Under the pieces are notes generated by a model. That model saw nothing but the letters and a program-made list of their open reading frames with translations. It ran no database searches and was not told the origin of the DNA. Made by a program: the position numbers and the translations under genes. From positions 1-42,116 of the forward strand of contig CAJOLJ010000014.1 in assembly GCA_905235445.1 (NCBI GenBank): a stretch of 42,116 bases of DNA. Reading direction: 5' to 3'. The stretch comes from an uncultured Bacteroidales bacterium (lineage in GTDB: Bacteria > Bacteroidota > Bacteroidia > Bacteroidales > UBA932). Shown here one piece after another: positions 30,488 through 40,189 of the stretch. How positions within the stretch are numbered: the first letter of the stretch is position 1; each line of letters begins with the position of its first letter.

Positions 30488-32812
30488 TTATTGTTTGACG
30501 ATTATCTTTTCGGTTGCCGTCTCCCCGTACTTTATTTTCAGGGTGTAACGGGCAGCAGCGAAGTTCCTCATGTCAATCTGGGCGGGGGAGAAGGCGCTTG
30601 CGCTCACCGAGTTCTCAAGGAGAGTCTGTCCCTGGGCTGAGATGAGAGTGTAGCTGATGTCCTTCAGTGCACCGGCGCTCAGGTACAGGTAATCGCTTAC
30701 CGGGTTGGGATAGATGCTGGCTCCCTTGCTCATGTCGAAGTAGAGGAACCTGAATGAGGGAAGGGTGCAGGAAGCCCCCCTTGCATCGGTTGCTGTAATT
30801 TTGACCTCCGTGTCACCGAAGGCCTGGGGCTTCAGGGTGACGGTGTTCCCGGAGGCGGACGCCGTGACGATCCTGCTGGAGAGAATCTCGAAAGTGTACG
30901 TGGGAATCTCCCCGTCCGCATCCGTAATGTAGGAAGACATGTCGAGGGTTATGGGAGTGGACTCTTCAACAATCATGGGAGATATGCTTCCCTTGGCCAC
31001 TGGAGCATGGTTCTGCTCGATGGTATAAGATATCGAGACGGTGCTCTCGTGACCGGGACCGAAGCTTGCTTTCAGGGTGGCATTGTAGGATCCAGGCTCT
31101 TCGTCCAGGGCGTTGAAAGTCACTGTGAAGTCATTGCCTTTGGCCACTCCGCTGGCAGCCTTGGACCCCGGGGTGAAGGTGAAAGTGGTGGATAGATTAT
31201 CGGGAGTCTCGACATGGAATGTGAAAGATTCCTTCTCGTGGGATTTGAAGGTGAGGGCCTCGCCGATTTGCATGTCGGTTGTAGTAATGACAGGGTCGGA
31301 AATCTTTCCGATCTCAAAGGAGGAGAGGGCATCCAGGCGAGGACCTATGTTGTCATCCTTCGCTGCCGTATTCGCATTGGCCCCGTACAGGAGCCTGTCC
31401 GTGAGTTCCTGGGGGGTGAACCCTTCTCCTCCATAGTAGGATACCAGCAGGGCGGCCACTGCGCTGACGTGGGGGCATGCCATTGATGTCCCGTCCATGA
31501 AGTAGTAAGAGTCGTATGCGCAGGCAAGAATGGAGCCGTTGGACCCGGCTTTTTCCATATCTCCTCCAGGAGCGCAGATGTCCACCCATTTCCCGTAGTT
31601 TGAGTATGAAGCCTTCCTTCCGTCAGGACCTACGGCCCCGACCGCTATAACCGGGTCGTATCCCGCAGGATAGGCGCTGGCTACATTCTCGTTTCCTGCC
31701 GCAAAGATGATCACCCCGCCAGCCATGGGACCGACCTGTTTCCCGTTCTCATCCATTCCCGCATTGGCTATGAAATAATCAATCGCCGCCTTGTCCGCGG
31801 GGGTTAATTCGTGGGCATTTCCCGTGTAGCCCCAGCTGTTCTGGGAAATCACGGCACCCTGGTCCGCTCCCCATACGATGGCATTGGCGGCGTTCCCCTG
31901 GATGACTTTGTCAGGGTCATTTGGATCCTCCATGAGCATCTGGCAGCCAAGGATTCTGACTCCTCCCGTTCCGTCATTTCCCCCGGCTATGCCTGCTATC
32001 CCCTTGCCGTTGTTGCTTACCGCGGCAATCGTGGAGGCGACATGTGTTCCGTGGGCATCATTCGTCAAATCCGGACCTTCGTGGCCGTTGACAAAGCTGC
32101 GGCTTCCCCCTTCATCCGTTCCGGGAATCACGACCCCTTCCATGTCCTCGTGGTTGATGTTTATGCCGCTGTCGACAACGGCCACTATGACATCCTTGCT
32201 TCCGGTCGTGTACTTCTCCCAAACGGGAACGACGTTGATGTCAACCCCCTTCTTGAAGGAAGTACCGAGACTTCCGTCATTGTAAAGGTTCCACTGATAT
32301 CTTCTGTAAGGATCGTTGAATGGGATTCCTGCCATTGTCTTTTTGGCATAGGGAGAGTGTGCCGACTCTACGTAGGGAAGTTCCGCGAACTTCTGTACTG
32401 CCTTGGTGGAAGGAAGGGTGGGATCGAAAGTGACCTTGAAGTAGCGGTCAAGTCCCCAATCGTGGTGACGCTTCTCCCATTTTCCGGCATCGGGGAATAT
32501 CCTTTCAATCGAGATTATCCCGAGGCTGGCAAGAAGCTCAGAGCCTCCATCCGCCTTTGTGTCGGTGAACGCTTTCGTGAGGGTCTCTGAATTGGAACGG
32601 TCTCCGATGACAGAGATGAAGTAGGATGCCATTTCCTCGGTGAACCGGACTTCCAGTTCCCCGGGAAGCACGTCCTCTTCGGGGGTGAGTGTCGTGGATG
32701 TGGCGGGAGTTTCCTCCGGTGGGGCAGTCAGAACATCGTTTACCTTGTTGCAGCATGACAATAGGCAAATGGCCAGGCAGCCACCGGTGAGAAGGATGAG
32801 ATTTCTTTTCAT
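30488..32812 (-). CDS. Subtilisin-like serine protease (S8) with type IX sorting domain
   Basis: The 774-residue protein has a lipoprotein-type signal (LLSC, Cys20) and a prodomain-like region (about 25-175). In its S8 catalytic domain the triad is complete: Asp214 in VVDSG, His254 in DAHGTHVAST and Ser443 in GTSMACPH. The oxyanion-region segment FAAGNEN is present. Ig-like or cadherin-like beta domains follow (about 475-690), then a C-terminal domain of about 80 residues with IYPNPVSDYLYL and the ending EKIIVKQ, the T9SS type A sorting signal. ATG 32812 is preferred to the TTG at 32827. A surface or secreted protease feeding the SusCD pair upstream is inferred. The lipobox together with a type IX domain is unusual. 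Confidence 0.93.
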   Translation of the reverse strand: MKRNLILLTGGCLAICLLSCCNKVNDVLTAPPEETPATSTTLTPEEDVLPGELEVRFTEEMASYFISVIGDRSNSETLTKAFTDTKADGGSELLASLGIISIERIFPDAGKWEKRHHDWGLDRYFKVTFDPTLPSTKAVQKFAELPYVESAHSPYAKKTMAGIPFNDPYRRYQWNLYNDGSLGTSFKKGVDINVVPVWEKYTTGSKDVIVAVVDSGININHEDMEGVVIPGTDEGGSRSFVNGHEGPDLTNDAHGTHVASTIAAVSNNGKGIAGIAGGNDGTGGVRILGCQMLMEDPNDPDKVIQGNAANAIVWGADQGAVISQNSWGYTGNAHELTPADKAAIDYFIANAGMDENGKQVGPMAGGVIIFAAGNENVASAYPAGYDPVIAVGAVGPDGRKASYSNYGKWVDICAPGGDMEKAGSNGSILACAYDSYYFMDGTSMACPHVSAVAALLVSYYGGEGFTPQELTDRLLYGANANTAAKDDNIGPRLDALSSFEIGKISDPVITTTDMQIGEALTFKSHEKESFTFHVETPDNLSTTFTFTPGSKAASGVAKGNDFTVTFNALDEEPGSYNATLKASFGPGHESTVSISYTIEQNHAPVAKGSISPMIVEESTPITLDMSSYITDADGEIPTYTFEILSSRIVTASASGNTVTLKPQAFGDTEVKITATDARGASCTLPSFRFLYFDMSKGASIYPNPVSDYLYLSAGALKDISYTLISAQGQTLLENSVSASAFSPAQIDMRNFAAARYTLKIKYGETATEKIIVKQ

Positions 32813-32829
32813 AAAAATGTAGTCCAAAT

Positions 32830-32874
32830 AACGACAAATCGGGCAGCCAAAAGCTTGGCAGCCCGAATGTCGTT
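32830..32874 (-). terminator. Large intercistronic hairpin between the locus B lipoprotein and protease genes
   Basis: The inner stem 32840-32850/32855-32865 (10 bp, one mismatch) is enclosed by the outer stem 32830-32836/32868-32874 (7 bp perfect). It lies between the stop codon at 32888 and the protease ATG at 32812. On the minus strand only ATTTG follows the inner stem, so it may be a weak terminator, attenuator or mRNA-stabilising element. I see no separate promoter for the protease. Confidence 0.6.
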
Positions 32875-32887
32875 GATATAAAATGTT

Positions 32888-34957
32888 TTAGATATGCTTT
32901 GAGACACTTGTGGGTTCAGAGATGTTCTTATGTCCCTTCTCTACCTTGACGGCAGAAGAAGTGTTGAACTGCCTCTTGGCGGCTCTTGCATTGGTGGCCC
33001 TCATCATCTCCTGGATGAGAGGTGCGGGGGTGAAGGTCTTCTTCCTGTCCATCAAAGGACGGGCTGATACGCTTTCATCCTCGGGCCAGTATGCAACTAT
33101 GTCATAGATTGCGGCCAGTCCACCGAGTCCGTTAGCGACAAAGTACATTCCCCTGTAGGATTCGTAATTCGGATATCCTACGAATGCTATGACATCGTCA
33201 TCCTCGACATAACCTCCGAGGAGGTAAACGGTGTTGTAGCTTCCGGCATCGGGATCGAAGGTGTACTCTGTGGTAGGGTAGTCAGTGCCTTGATAAGTGA
33301 GAGGCGAGGCGGTTTGCTGCCCACCTTCGATATATAGATATCCATTATACCACTCTGCCAGTATACCGTCATCGAAGGTGCCTCCGAATCCGTACATTCC
33401 AGAGAGGTTAATTATCTTTAGCCACTGAGCTCCATCTGCGTCCACGCCTGCATCCTCTATGGATATAGGTGCTACATACTCTTCTCCACCTTCGAAGAAG
33501 TCTTTGAAGACGATGTTGAAGTCACCGATGTAGTACTTCTTCTGGATTCCGACGATATCGTTGTAGGTGTAGTTATCCTTGCCGTAAGCCTCGGCGGTAA
33601 AGACCTCCTGCATACGTCCGAAATCGTAAGTCTTGTTTCCTTCCTCATCCTTCGTATAGACTGCGTAGTTGATGGTGATCGAAGGGAATTCGCTGACATT
33701 GCCCTCACCATCCTCCGGGAAGGATACGCTACCGCTCTTGACCTGGACATAGAGAGGATTTCCGAAGATTTTTACGCCAACATACTGGTCGTTGTCAACA
33801 TCCTCGATTTCAGCGCCGTCCTCAAGCTTCTCGGGGATGGGAGCCCTGAATGCGATTCCGGATCCCTCGTTGAAATAGTTCGGGAAGTAATAGATGCAGG
33901 TCTCGTCCTCCTCGGGATCGTATTCCTTCTGGACGCGCAGGGACTGCTCAAGATCTACGGGATTCACACCGTCCTCGGACAGCATCAGGGAAGAGAGGGT
34001 TCCTTCGTAAAGGGCCTTGTATTCGAAAGCGGTGTTGTAGTCAACAATTCTTACATAGCCGTCGCAGATGAAGTAATCCTGGTCGTCACCCCAGTTATAG
34101 CCACGACCCCAGTTCGTACATCCGGCAGGACCGAAGTAATAGTAGTTTGCGAGGTAGAATCCACCGTTTCCGTCATAGTAGGGGCGGACCTCTCCGTCAT
34201 CATACAGACCATCTGCCCACTCTTTGCCCCTGTCAGGATAGTATGCCTGGTAGAAGTTGGAGGCATCGCTGAAGTATACGTCCCCATTGGCGTTGGAGTA
34301 TCCCATATACTGCATGGGGATATCGAGATAGTTGGTGTTGGTGTCCCAGTAGAAATAATAGTTGGTGGGCACGGCATCACCCATGGTGTCGAAGCAATCC
34401 GTGATATAGCAGTAGCGGAGGCCATCTCCGAGATCCTGGTAGTAGAGGGTCTCTTGCTCCACTTCACCCCACCATACCTCAGTCATCGTACCGGTAGCGA
34501 ACTTGATCCATTTCTCGGGCTCCACGTAGGTGGCGTTGATTTCCACAGAGGACGCTCCGTAGGGAGTGGTGTCGTTGGACAGGGTGATGGAGATGGGATA
34601 ATTGGTTCCGCTGACGAGCTTGGACTTTTCGAAAGAAATCGTCAGGTCCACGCTCTGGGTTCCTGCGGGGAATGAAACGGATGAGGGAATGTTGAAAAGT
34701 CCGTCTGCATCGTGAGCAATGTTGACGGTGGTCTCACTTGTCGTTATGCCTCTTCCGAGCTTGAGAGTAAAGGAGTTAAGATCTTTATTGACAATTTCAT
34801 AGAGGGAAACGGAGGTGGGAGCATCCATGAAGTAAACCTGAGCTCCGCTAACCAAATCAGCGGGTACGTACTCCGGGACCTTCTCCTCTGTACATCCTAC
34901 GGACAGGATGCCAAGGAAGAGGATTCCGAGAACATGCCATATTGCGTATTTTTTCAT
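32888..34957 (-). CDS. SusCD-associated surface lipoprotein of unknown function
   Basis: The 689-residue lipoprotein has signal VGC (Cys22) followed by TEEK, consistent with surface export. An N-terminal beta-sandwich (about 35-135; FTLKLGRG, TTVNIAHD, SFPAGTQSVDLTISF, YPISITLSND) resembles Calx-beta/Fn3-like domains. The long middle part is rich in Tyr, Gly and Asp (for example YYFYWDTNTNYLDIPMQYMG) and probably all-beta. The last 55 residues (from about SARPLMDRKK) are basic and low in hydrophobics. I do not recognise a family for the middle. ATG 34957 gives the MKKYAIWHVLG signal and is preferred. It lies 38 bases downstream of susD, the usual place for a surface glycan- or peptide-binding protein of the SusE/F class. 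Confidence 0.8.
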   Translation of the reverse strand: MKKYAIWHVLGILFLGILSVGCTEEKVPEYVPADLVSGAQVYFMDAPTSVSLYEIVNKDLNSFTLKLGRGITTSETTVNIAHDADGLFNIPSSVSFPAGTQSVDLTISFEKSKLVSGTNYPISITLSNDTTPYGASSVEINATYVEPEKWIKFATGTMTEVWWGEVEQETLYYQDLGDGLRYCYITDCFDTMGDAVPTNYYFYWDTNTNYLDIPMQYMGYSNANGDVYFSDASNFYQAYYPDRGKEWADGLYDDGEVRPYYDGNGGFYLANYYYFGPAGCTNWGRGYNWGDDQDYFICDGYVRIVDYNTAFEYKALYEGTLSSLMLSEDGVNPVDLEQSLRVQKEYDPEEDETCIYYFPNYFNEGSGIAFRAPIPEKLEDGAEIEDVDNDQYVGVKIFGNPLYVQVKSGSVSFPEDGEGNVSEFPSITINYAVYTKDEEGNKTYDFGRMQEVFTAEAYGKDNYTYNDIVGIQKKYYIGDFNIVFKDFFEGGEEYVAPISIEDAGVDADGAQWLKIINLSGMYGFGGTFDDGILAEWYNGYLYIEGGQQTASPLTYQGTDYPTTEYTFDPDAGSYNTVYLLGGYVEDDDVIAFVGYPNYESYRGMYFVANGLGGLAAIYDIVAYWPEDESVSARPLMDRKKTFTPAPLIQEMMRATNARAAKRQFNTSSAVKVEKGHKNISEPTSVSKHI

Positions 34958-34995
34958 AATCTCAAAAATTTGATTTGTTGTCCTGGAGAGTTGCA

Positions 34996-36597
34996 CTAAT
35001 AGTCGAGAGTAGGTGTAACCGCATCAGTCGGGTTAGGATTGTTCTTGTCCTTGAGAGCGATGTTGTTGTCGACCTCGCTCTGAGGGATGACATAGTTCCA
35101 GTTGGGCTTGATGCCATTGCAGTTGAGCTTGAAGATGTCTCCGGGAGCGTTGGTTCCGGGATAGGCCTGGGTTACGCCTGCCCTCATCCTCTTTGCATCG
35201 AAGAAAGCAGTGCCTTCTCCCCAGAACTCAACCCTCTTCTGGAAGAGGATCTCATCCTCGAAATCCTCGACGGAAGCAGCCTTGCACTCATAGTCGGGCT
35301 GACGGTACTGGCTGACGAAAGCGTTGAGGGCGGAAATACCGTCGGAGAGGTTCTGCAGTCCCTTTGCCTCAGCCTCGATGTAGTACATCTCCTCGACCCT
35401 CATCATGGGAACGTCGCAGGCTCCTCCTACGCTGTAGGTCTCGAAGTCACCATTGACACAGCGGAACTTGAGGGAGAGGTAAGCGGGATGCTCCTCGATC
35501 CATTCCTGACCGCGGACGGTCTTGTAATCGTAGTAATCATAGTATGCGGGATCCACCCAGGAGTGCTTCCTCCAGTCGGTGTCGGGAATCCTGTCATACA
35601 GGGCCTTGTCGATGGAAGGATAGGTGAGGGATGAATATCCCCAGTCTGCCTCTGCGGAGGCCCATCCGAGCCAGTTGCAAAGGTTACCCATGCTTTCAGC
35701 GGAGTAGGTGGTGTACCACATCCATGCCTGGTTGTGGGTGTTGAATCCGGTATTTACGTCATGCCACTGGGCCTCGGTGACGGGGGTGCCTCCGAAGGCG
35801 TCGATGGCCTTGCGGGCATAGGTGGCTGCCTCTGAATACTGCTTGTCGGTCATGCAGACCTTGGCCCTGATTCCGTAGACGACGGACAGGTCAGGGAATA
35901 CCCTGGATGTGGGGGTGAAGTTGGAGAGGAACTGCTCAGCCTTGTCAAGGTCTGAGAGGATGTATTTGACCATGTCATCGTGGGGAACCCTGGGGTTGTT
36001 CTTGCCGTCAGCCTCAGCGGTCTTCTCGGAAACGTAGGGAACGGTAAGTCCCAGCACGGAGGAGCAGTCAGTGTACTCGTTCTCGGCGGGCTCGTACATG
36101 TTCATTGCGAAATAGTACCAGTATGCCCTGTAAGCGTATGCCATACCTGCATAACCGAGGAGGTTGTCGCTGGCAGTGGTCTCATCGACAGCTGCGATGA
36201 TGTCGTTTGCGCTCTTGATGAACATGTACAGTGCCCTCCAGGGAATGTAGGTCCAGTTGGTGGTCGGCCCCATGTTCTTGTTTGTGTTCCAGCTGCGGAA
36301 CCAGTCGTAACCTGAGTTGGGACCCAGTGGATAGATGTCGCCCAGGAGCTCCGTGAACTGCATCATGAAGCTGGGATAGCCCATGTCGGGTTCGAACTGC
36401 GTGCCGCTTCCCCAGACGGGATAGCTCTGAGACAGCTGTGCAGGAAGGCCGGACATCGAAGCGTCCAGTGCGGTAGCCGAAGCACCGATCTGCTCGCTGG
36501 TTGCGGTGGAACTCAGAGGGAAGGTCTCCTTGATGCAAGAGGAGAGGATACCCACTATGGCAACCGAAAGTGCTATGTATTTAAATATATTTTTCAT
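34996..36597 (-). CDS. SusD/RagB-family nutrient-binding lipoprotein
   Basis: The 533-residue protein has lipobox LSSC (Cys21). TPR-type helices follow (MAYAYRAYWYYFAMNMYEPAE, SVVYGIRAKVCMTDKQYSEAATYARKAI), and the C-terminal region has RVEEMYYIEAEAKG, EDEILFQKRVEFWGEG and FFDAKRM, all standard for SusD. It is the lid and substrate-binding partner of the SusC protein encoded 14 bases upstream. ATG 36597 is preferred to the TTG at 36606. Confidence 0.96.
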   Translation of the reverse strand: MKNIFKYIALSVAIVGILSSCIKETFPLSSTATSEQIGASATALDASMSGLPAQLSQSYPVWGSGTQFEPDMGYPSFMMQFTELLGDIYPLGPNSGYDWFRSWNTNKNMGPTTNWTYIPWRALYMFIKSANDIIAAVDETTASDNLLGYAGMAYAYRAYWYYFAMNMYEPAENEYTDCSSVLGLTVPYVSEKTAEADGKNNPRVPHDDMVKYILSDLDKAEQFLSNFTPTSRVFPDLSVVYGIRAKVCMTDKQYSEAATYARKAIDAFGGTPVTEAQWHDVNTGFNTHNQAWMWYTTYSAESMGNLCNWLGWASAEADWGYSSLTYPSIDKALYDRIPDTDWRKHSWVDPAYYDYYDYKTVRGQEWIEEHPAYLSLKFRCVNGDFETYSVGGACDVPMMRVEEMYYIEAEAKGLQNLSDGISALNAFVSQYRQPDYECKAASVEDFEDEILFQKRVEFWGEGTAFFDAKRMRAGVTQAYPGTNAPGDIFKLNCNGIKPNWNYVIPQSEVDNNIALKDKNNPNPTDAVTPTLDY

Positions 36598-36611
36598 AAT
36601 TTCCAAGCGTT

Positions 36612-39600
36612 TTAGAATCTAACGGATAAACCTCCGGAGATCGTTCTCATTGGAGCGTACCTGGTTGCAGTGGTGGAACCGCTGTAGGTCTGGCGGGGAT
36701 CGAAGCCCTCACGCTTTGAGAAGTAATAGACGTTCTCTGCAGAGAAGAAGATGCGCAGAGCCTGGACATCGAACTTCTGGGTGAACTTCTGAGGAAGGGT
36801 GTAACCGAAGTTGATGTTCTGGATGTTCAGGTAGCTCGCATCTGTGAGGAAGCGGGTGGAAGCAGCGGTGGAGTAGTTGTCACCGAACTGGAAGCGAGGA
36901 ATCTCGTTGTTCTTGTTGTCCTTTGTCCAGGATTTGTACAGGTCAACGTGATAGTTGTAACCTGTGCTGGAGATAGGTGAGGACATGAAGTCAGCGTAGC
37001 TGGAGTCGTACTGCTTGCCGCCGATCTGATAAGTGAAGTTGATGGAGAAGTCGAAGCCGTAAAGCTCGAGGTTCGTACCGAAACCGCCGTAGAAAGGAGC
37101 GATAGTGCTCTGGTTGGTGACATAGTACTTGGCGTTGGCATCGGACCAGTTGGTGGTTGTCTCCCTTTCGCCTGTGCGGTCGCCCTTGTCGTCAACAACA
37201 TCTTTATAGAAGAGGGACTCGCCGGTCTCCTGGTCTACGCCTGCGAACTCCTTGAGGGACCATGTGTACAAGGACACACCCTCTGCGATGATGAAGGAGC
37301 CGCTGCGGTAACCCTGGTATTCGTTGCCGTCCTTGTCATAGTACTTATCGGTCTTCTTGTCGTCATCGAGTTTGATGATCTTGTTCTTCAGGTAGGTGAT
37401 GTTGCCACTTATGTCCCACTTGAAGTTCTTGTTGTTTACGAGGTTCACACCAAGCTCGAGCTCAAGTCCGTAGTTGCGCATGTCTCCTACGTTTGCATAG
37501 TAGGAGGAGTATCCCATCGAAGGAGCGACAGGGAAGGAGAAGAGCATGTCGGTGGTCAGACGGTTGAAGTACTCGAAGCTACCGGTAACCTTGTTGAAGA
37601 GACCGAACTCGATACCTGCGTTGAAGTTGGTGTTGGTCTCCCAGGTTATGTTCTTGCTACCCTTGGTTGAGAACTGGGTTGCGACATTTCCGTCGGAGTT
37701 GATGATGTCGAACAGGTCGGTGTACCTGTAGGAACCGATGTTGTCGTTACCCTGTGAACCGAAGGAAGCCTTGAGCTTGAGTTCGTTGATGGCGGGAACG
37801 TTGAACCAGTTTTCCTTGCTCATGATGTAGGCTGCACCCAGTGACCAGAATGTACCCCAGCGGTAATCGGGATGGAATCTGGAGGAGGCGTCCCTACGGA
37901 CGGAAGCGGAAAGGAAGTACTTGGTCGCATAGTCGTACTGGAAGCGAGCGAAGTATCCTTCGTTGTTGTACTCGGAAATGTCTGAACCGGAGGACTGTCC
38001 GTCGACGACGGCACCGGAGAGCTCCTTGTTGTCCTGGCTGAACATCTTGGACTTGCTGGCCCACAGTTCATAGGTGCGGGCATCGTAGTACTCGTGACCG
38101 AGCATGAGGCCTACGTTGTGAAGTCCGAAGGAGTTGTTGTAGTTGAGCAGCTGCTGGAGGTTGAAAGTCTGATACCTTGAGTGAACCTTCTCTACAGTAC
38201 CGCCGGTGGAATCGAACTGACCGTAGTAAGGGTTGTAGACATAGGTCTGACGATATTCATCATCATAGAAGGTACCGTTAATGGTGAGCTTCATCCCGCG
38301 GAAGAGCTGGAAGTCAGCGAAACCGTTGATGGTGAAGTTGTTTCCTTCGGTCTCGTTGGTGTTGAGCTTTTTGTCCATGATAGGGTTCGCATCGCTGATG
38401 AAAGGACGTGCGAAACCTGCGTTCAGACCGTCACCATAGTCCATGATGTCGAAACCATTGGAGTCCTTCTTGGGGGTTCCGTCTGCGTTGCGGATGTAGA
38501 TAGGGTAGATGGGAGCCATCCTGGAAGTGAAAGCCCAGACGTTGGCTGTGCTTCCATCGGTACCGTTGTTGCTCAGCTGGTTGTATTTGTAATTTGCGAA
38601 AGTGAAGTTACCTCCGACCTTGAGCCACTTCTTGGCCTGGTAGTCTGCTTTCAGACGTGCGCTCAGACGGCTCATGTCAGATTTCTCGGTGATACCCTGG
38701 TTGTCAAGGTAGCCGATGGAAGCGAAGAAGGAAGAACGGTCCGTGGAACCGGTGACGGAGAAGTTGTACTCCTGGCGGATACCGTCCCTGTAACCGTAGT
38801 CCTCCCAGTTGTCGGGAGTGACGAGATAATCCTCGCCCTTGTAGTTGATCGTCTTTCCGAGGGTTGCCAGGGGGTTGAGCTTGCCGTTGATGTCGAAAAG
38901 GTTCATGCCTGCGGGAAGTGTCCAGATGTCATAGCCCAGACCGCCGCTGGCGGAGTCCCCGGAGATGTTCGCATTGATTCTCCTGTTTGCTTCCTCCTGG
39001 GTGAGTCCGACCTTGTTTATATAGTAGTTCTCGAGAGCCTTGTAGTGCAGCTCATAGTACTGAGCCGGGTTCCTCACGGTTGTATAGTTCCTCAGGGCCC
39101 TGGAGTTGACACCGACCTTGCCTTCGAAGGTGAATGTTGCCTCACCCTTCTTGGCGCTCTTGGTGGTGATCATGATGACACCGTTGGCGCCGCGGGCTCC
39201 GTACAGAGCGTTGGATGCAGCATCCTTGAGGACAGTCATGCTTTCGATATCAGCCTGGTTGATGGTTGCAAGGTCTCCGCCGAAAGGAGCGCCGTCCACG
39301 ATGATCAGAGGATCCTGGCCTGCGCTGATGGAGCTGAATCCACGGACACGTATGGTGGATTTTGCTCCAGGGGCACCGTTGGAGGATACCAACTGGACAC
39401 CTGCCACAGCACCGGCGAGGGCGTCAGTCACGTTCGACACCTGGCTCTTGGCGAGCTTCTTGTCATCGACGACTGCTGCGGATCCAGTGAAGGATTCCTT
39501 GGTTGCCGTACCGAATGCCACGACGATGGTCTGCTCCAGAGTCTCTGCGTTAGGTTCGAGCCTCACATCGTGGAGGGCCTTGCCGTCTACAGGAACTACC

Positions 39601-39842
39601 AGGTCGTTATATCCCAGTGAGGAGAATACGAGCACGGCATTCATGGGAACGGTGATTGAGTAGTTTCCATCACCATCGGAGCTCTGGCCGTTGCGGGTGT
39701 TCTGCTGAATGACGGAAGCGAAGGGGATTCCCTCGCCTGTGTTTGCGTCGACTATTTTTCCCTTGACGGTAATGCTCTGGGCGAAGGCTGCTGACGCGCC
39801 CATAAGCAAAGCCAGCAGTAAGATTAAGGATTTTTTACCCAT
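36612..39842 (-). CDS. SusC/RagA-family TonB-dependent outer membrane transporter
   Basis: The 1076-residue protein has a signal peptide (MGKKSLILLLALLMGASAAFAQ, here split: MGKKSLILLLALL then MGASAAFAQ). A CarboxypepD_reg-like domain follows (VKGKIVDANTGEGIPFASV), then the TonB-box-like QTIVVAFGTATKESFTGS. The plug carries DALAGAVAGVQLVSSNG, TIRVRGFSSI, PLIIVDGAPFGG and NALYGARGANGVIMITTK. The barrel ends ISGGLSVRF. ATG 39842 is preferred over the 23-codon upstream extension. It is the first gene of locus B and belongs to a different SusC subgroup from the one in locus A, judging by the plug sequences. Confidence 0.97.
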   Translation of the reverse strand: MGKKSLILLLALLMGASAAFAQSITVKGKIVDANTGEGIPFASVIQQNTRNGQSSDGDGNYSITVPMNAVLVFSSLGYNDLVVPVDGKALHDVRLEPNAETLEQTIVVAFGTATKESFTGSAAVVDDKKLAKSQVSNVTDALAGAVAGVQLVSSNGAPGAKSTIRVRGFSSISAGQDPLIIVDGAPFGGDLATINQADIESMTVLKDAASNALYGARGANGVIMITTKSAKKGEATFTFEGKVGVNSRALRNYTTVRNPAQYYELHYKALENYYINKVGLTQEEANRRINANISGDSASGGLGYDIWTLPAGMNLFDINGKLNPLATLGKTINYKGEDYLVTPDNWEDYGYRDGIRQEYNFSVTGSTDRSSFFASIGYLDNQGITEKSDMSRLSARLKADYQAKKWLKVGGNFTFANYKYNQLSNNGTDGSTANVWAFTSRMAPIYPIYIRNADGTPKKDSNGFDIMDYGDGLNAGFARPFISDANPIMDKKLNTNETEGNNFTINGFADFQLFRGMKLTINGTFYDDEYRQTYVYNPYYGQFDSTGGTVEKVHSRYQTFNLQQLLNYNNSFGLHNVGLMLGHEYYDARTYELWASKSKMFSQDNKELSGAVVDGQSSGSDISEYNNEGYFARFQYDYATKYFLSASVRRDASSRFHPDYRWGTFWSLGAAYIMSKENWFNVPAINELKLKASFGSQGNDNIGSYRYTDLFDIINSDGNVATQFSTKGSKNITWETNTNFNAGIEFGLFNKVTGSFEYFNRLTTDMLFSFPVAPSMGYSSYYANVGDMRNYGLELELGVNLVNNKNFKWDISGNITYLKNKIIKLDDDKKTDKYYDKDGNEYQGYRSGSFIIAEGVSLYTWSLKEFAGVDQETGESLFYKDVVDDKGDRTGERETTTNWSDANAKYYVTNQSTIAPFYGGFGTNLELYGFDFSINFTYQIGGKQYDSSYADFMSSPISSTGYNYHVDLYKSWTKDNKNNEIPRFQFGDNYSTAASTRFLTDASYLNIQNINFGYTLPQKFTQKFDVQALRIFFSAENVYYFSKREGFDPRQTYSGSTTATRYAPMRTISGGLSVRF

Positions 39843-40016
39843 AAGCCTAATAATTAACAATAATAAAGATAGTTGTAATAAGCCAATTGCCCATTTTTTT
39901 TGATGGGGCAAAATGCAAAGTAAGAAAAATCTTATCCAAAAACCAAATTGCGTAAAAATATGCAGATTTAAATTTTGTGGTTCTTTAAACGTTTTGTATT
40001 GTCAATAATCATGTTA

Positions 40017-40049
40017 CAAAGTTAATTTTGTTAATTAAATCATCACAAA
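40017..40049 (-). promoter_or_regulatory. Promoter of SusCD locus B
   Basis: On the minus strand TTTG (40049-40046) is followed after 21 bases by TAACTTTG (40024-40017), a full match to the Bacteroidota promoter. Transcription should start near 40010, giving a leader of about 170 bases before ATG 39842. Confidence 0.75.
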
Positions 40050-40189
40050 TAATCCATCTTTTTGCAAAATTATAAGTTGAGCCATAATTTCAAAAAATAC
40101 TTGTCTGTCCTGTTCAGATAGCCGAAAAAGGTTCTATTTGGGGATCAACTGCCCCTGGAGGTGTTAAGGTGATTATTGTCGAGTTTTTG

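Noticed and set aside
38181..39620. 479-codon open frame antisense to the locus B susC
   Set aside because: It lies inside an unmistakable SusC gene. Its Val/Asp/Gly-rich translation has no domain and no promoter or start context.
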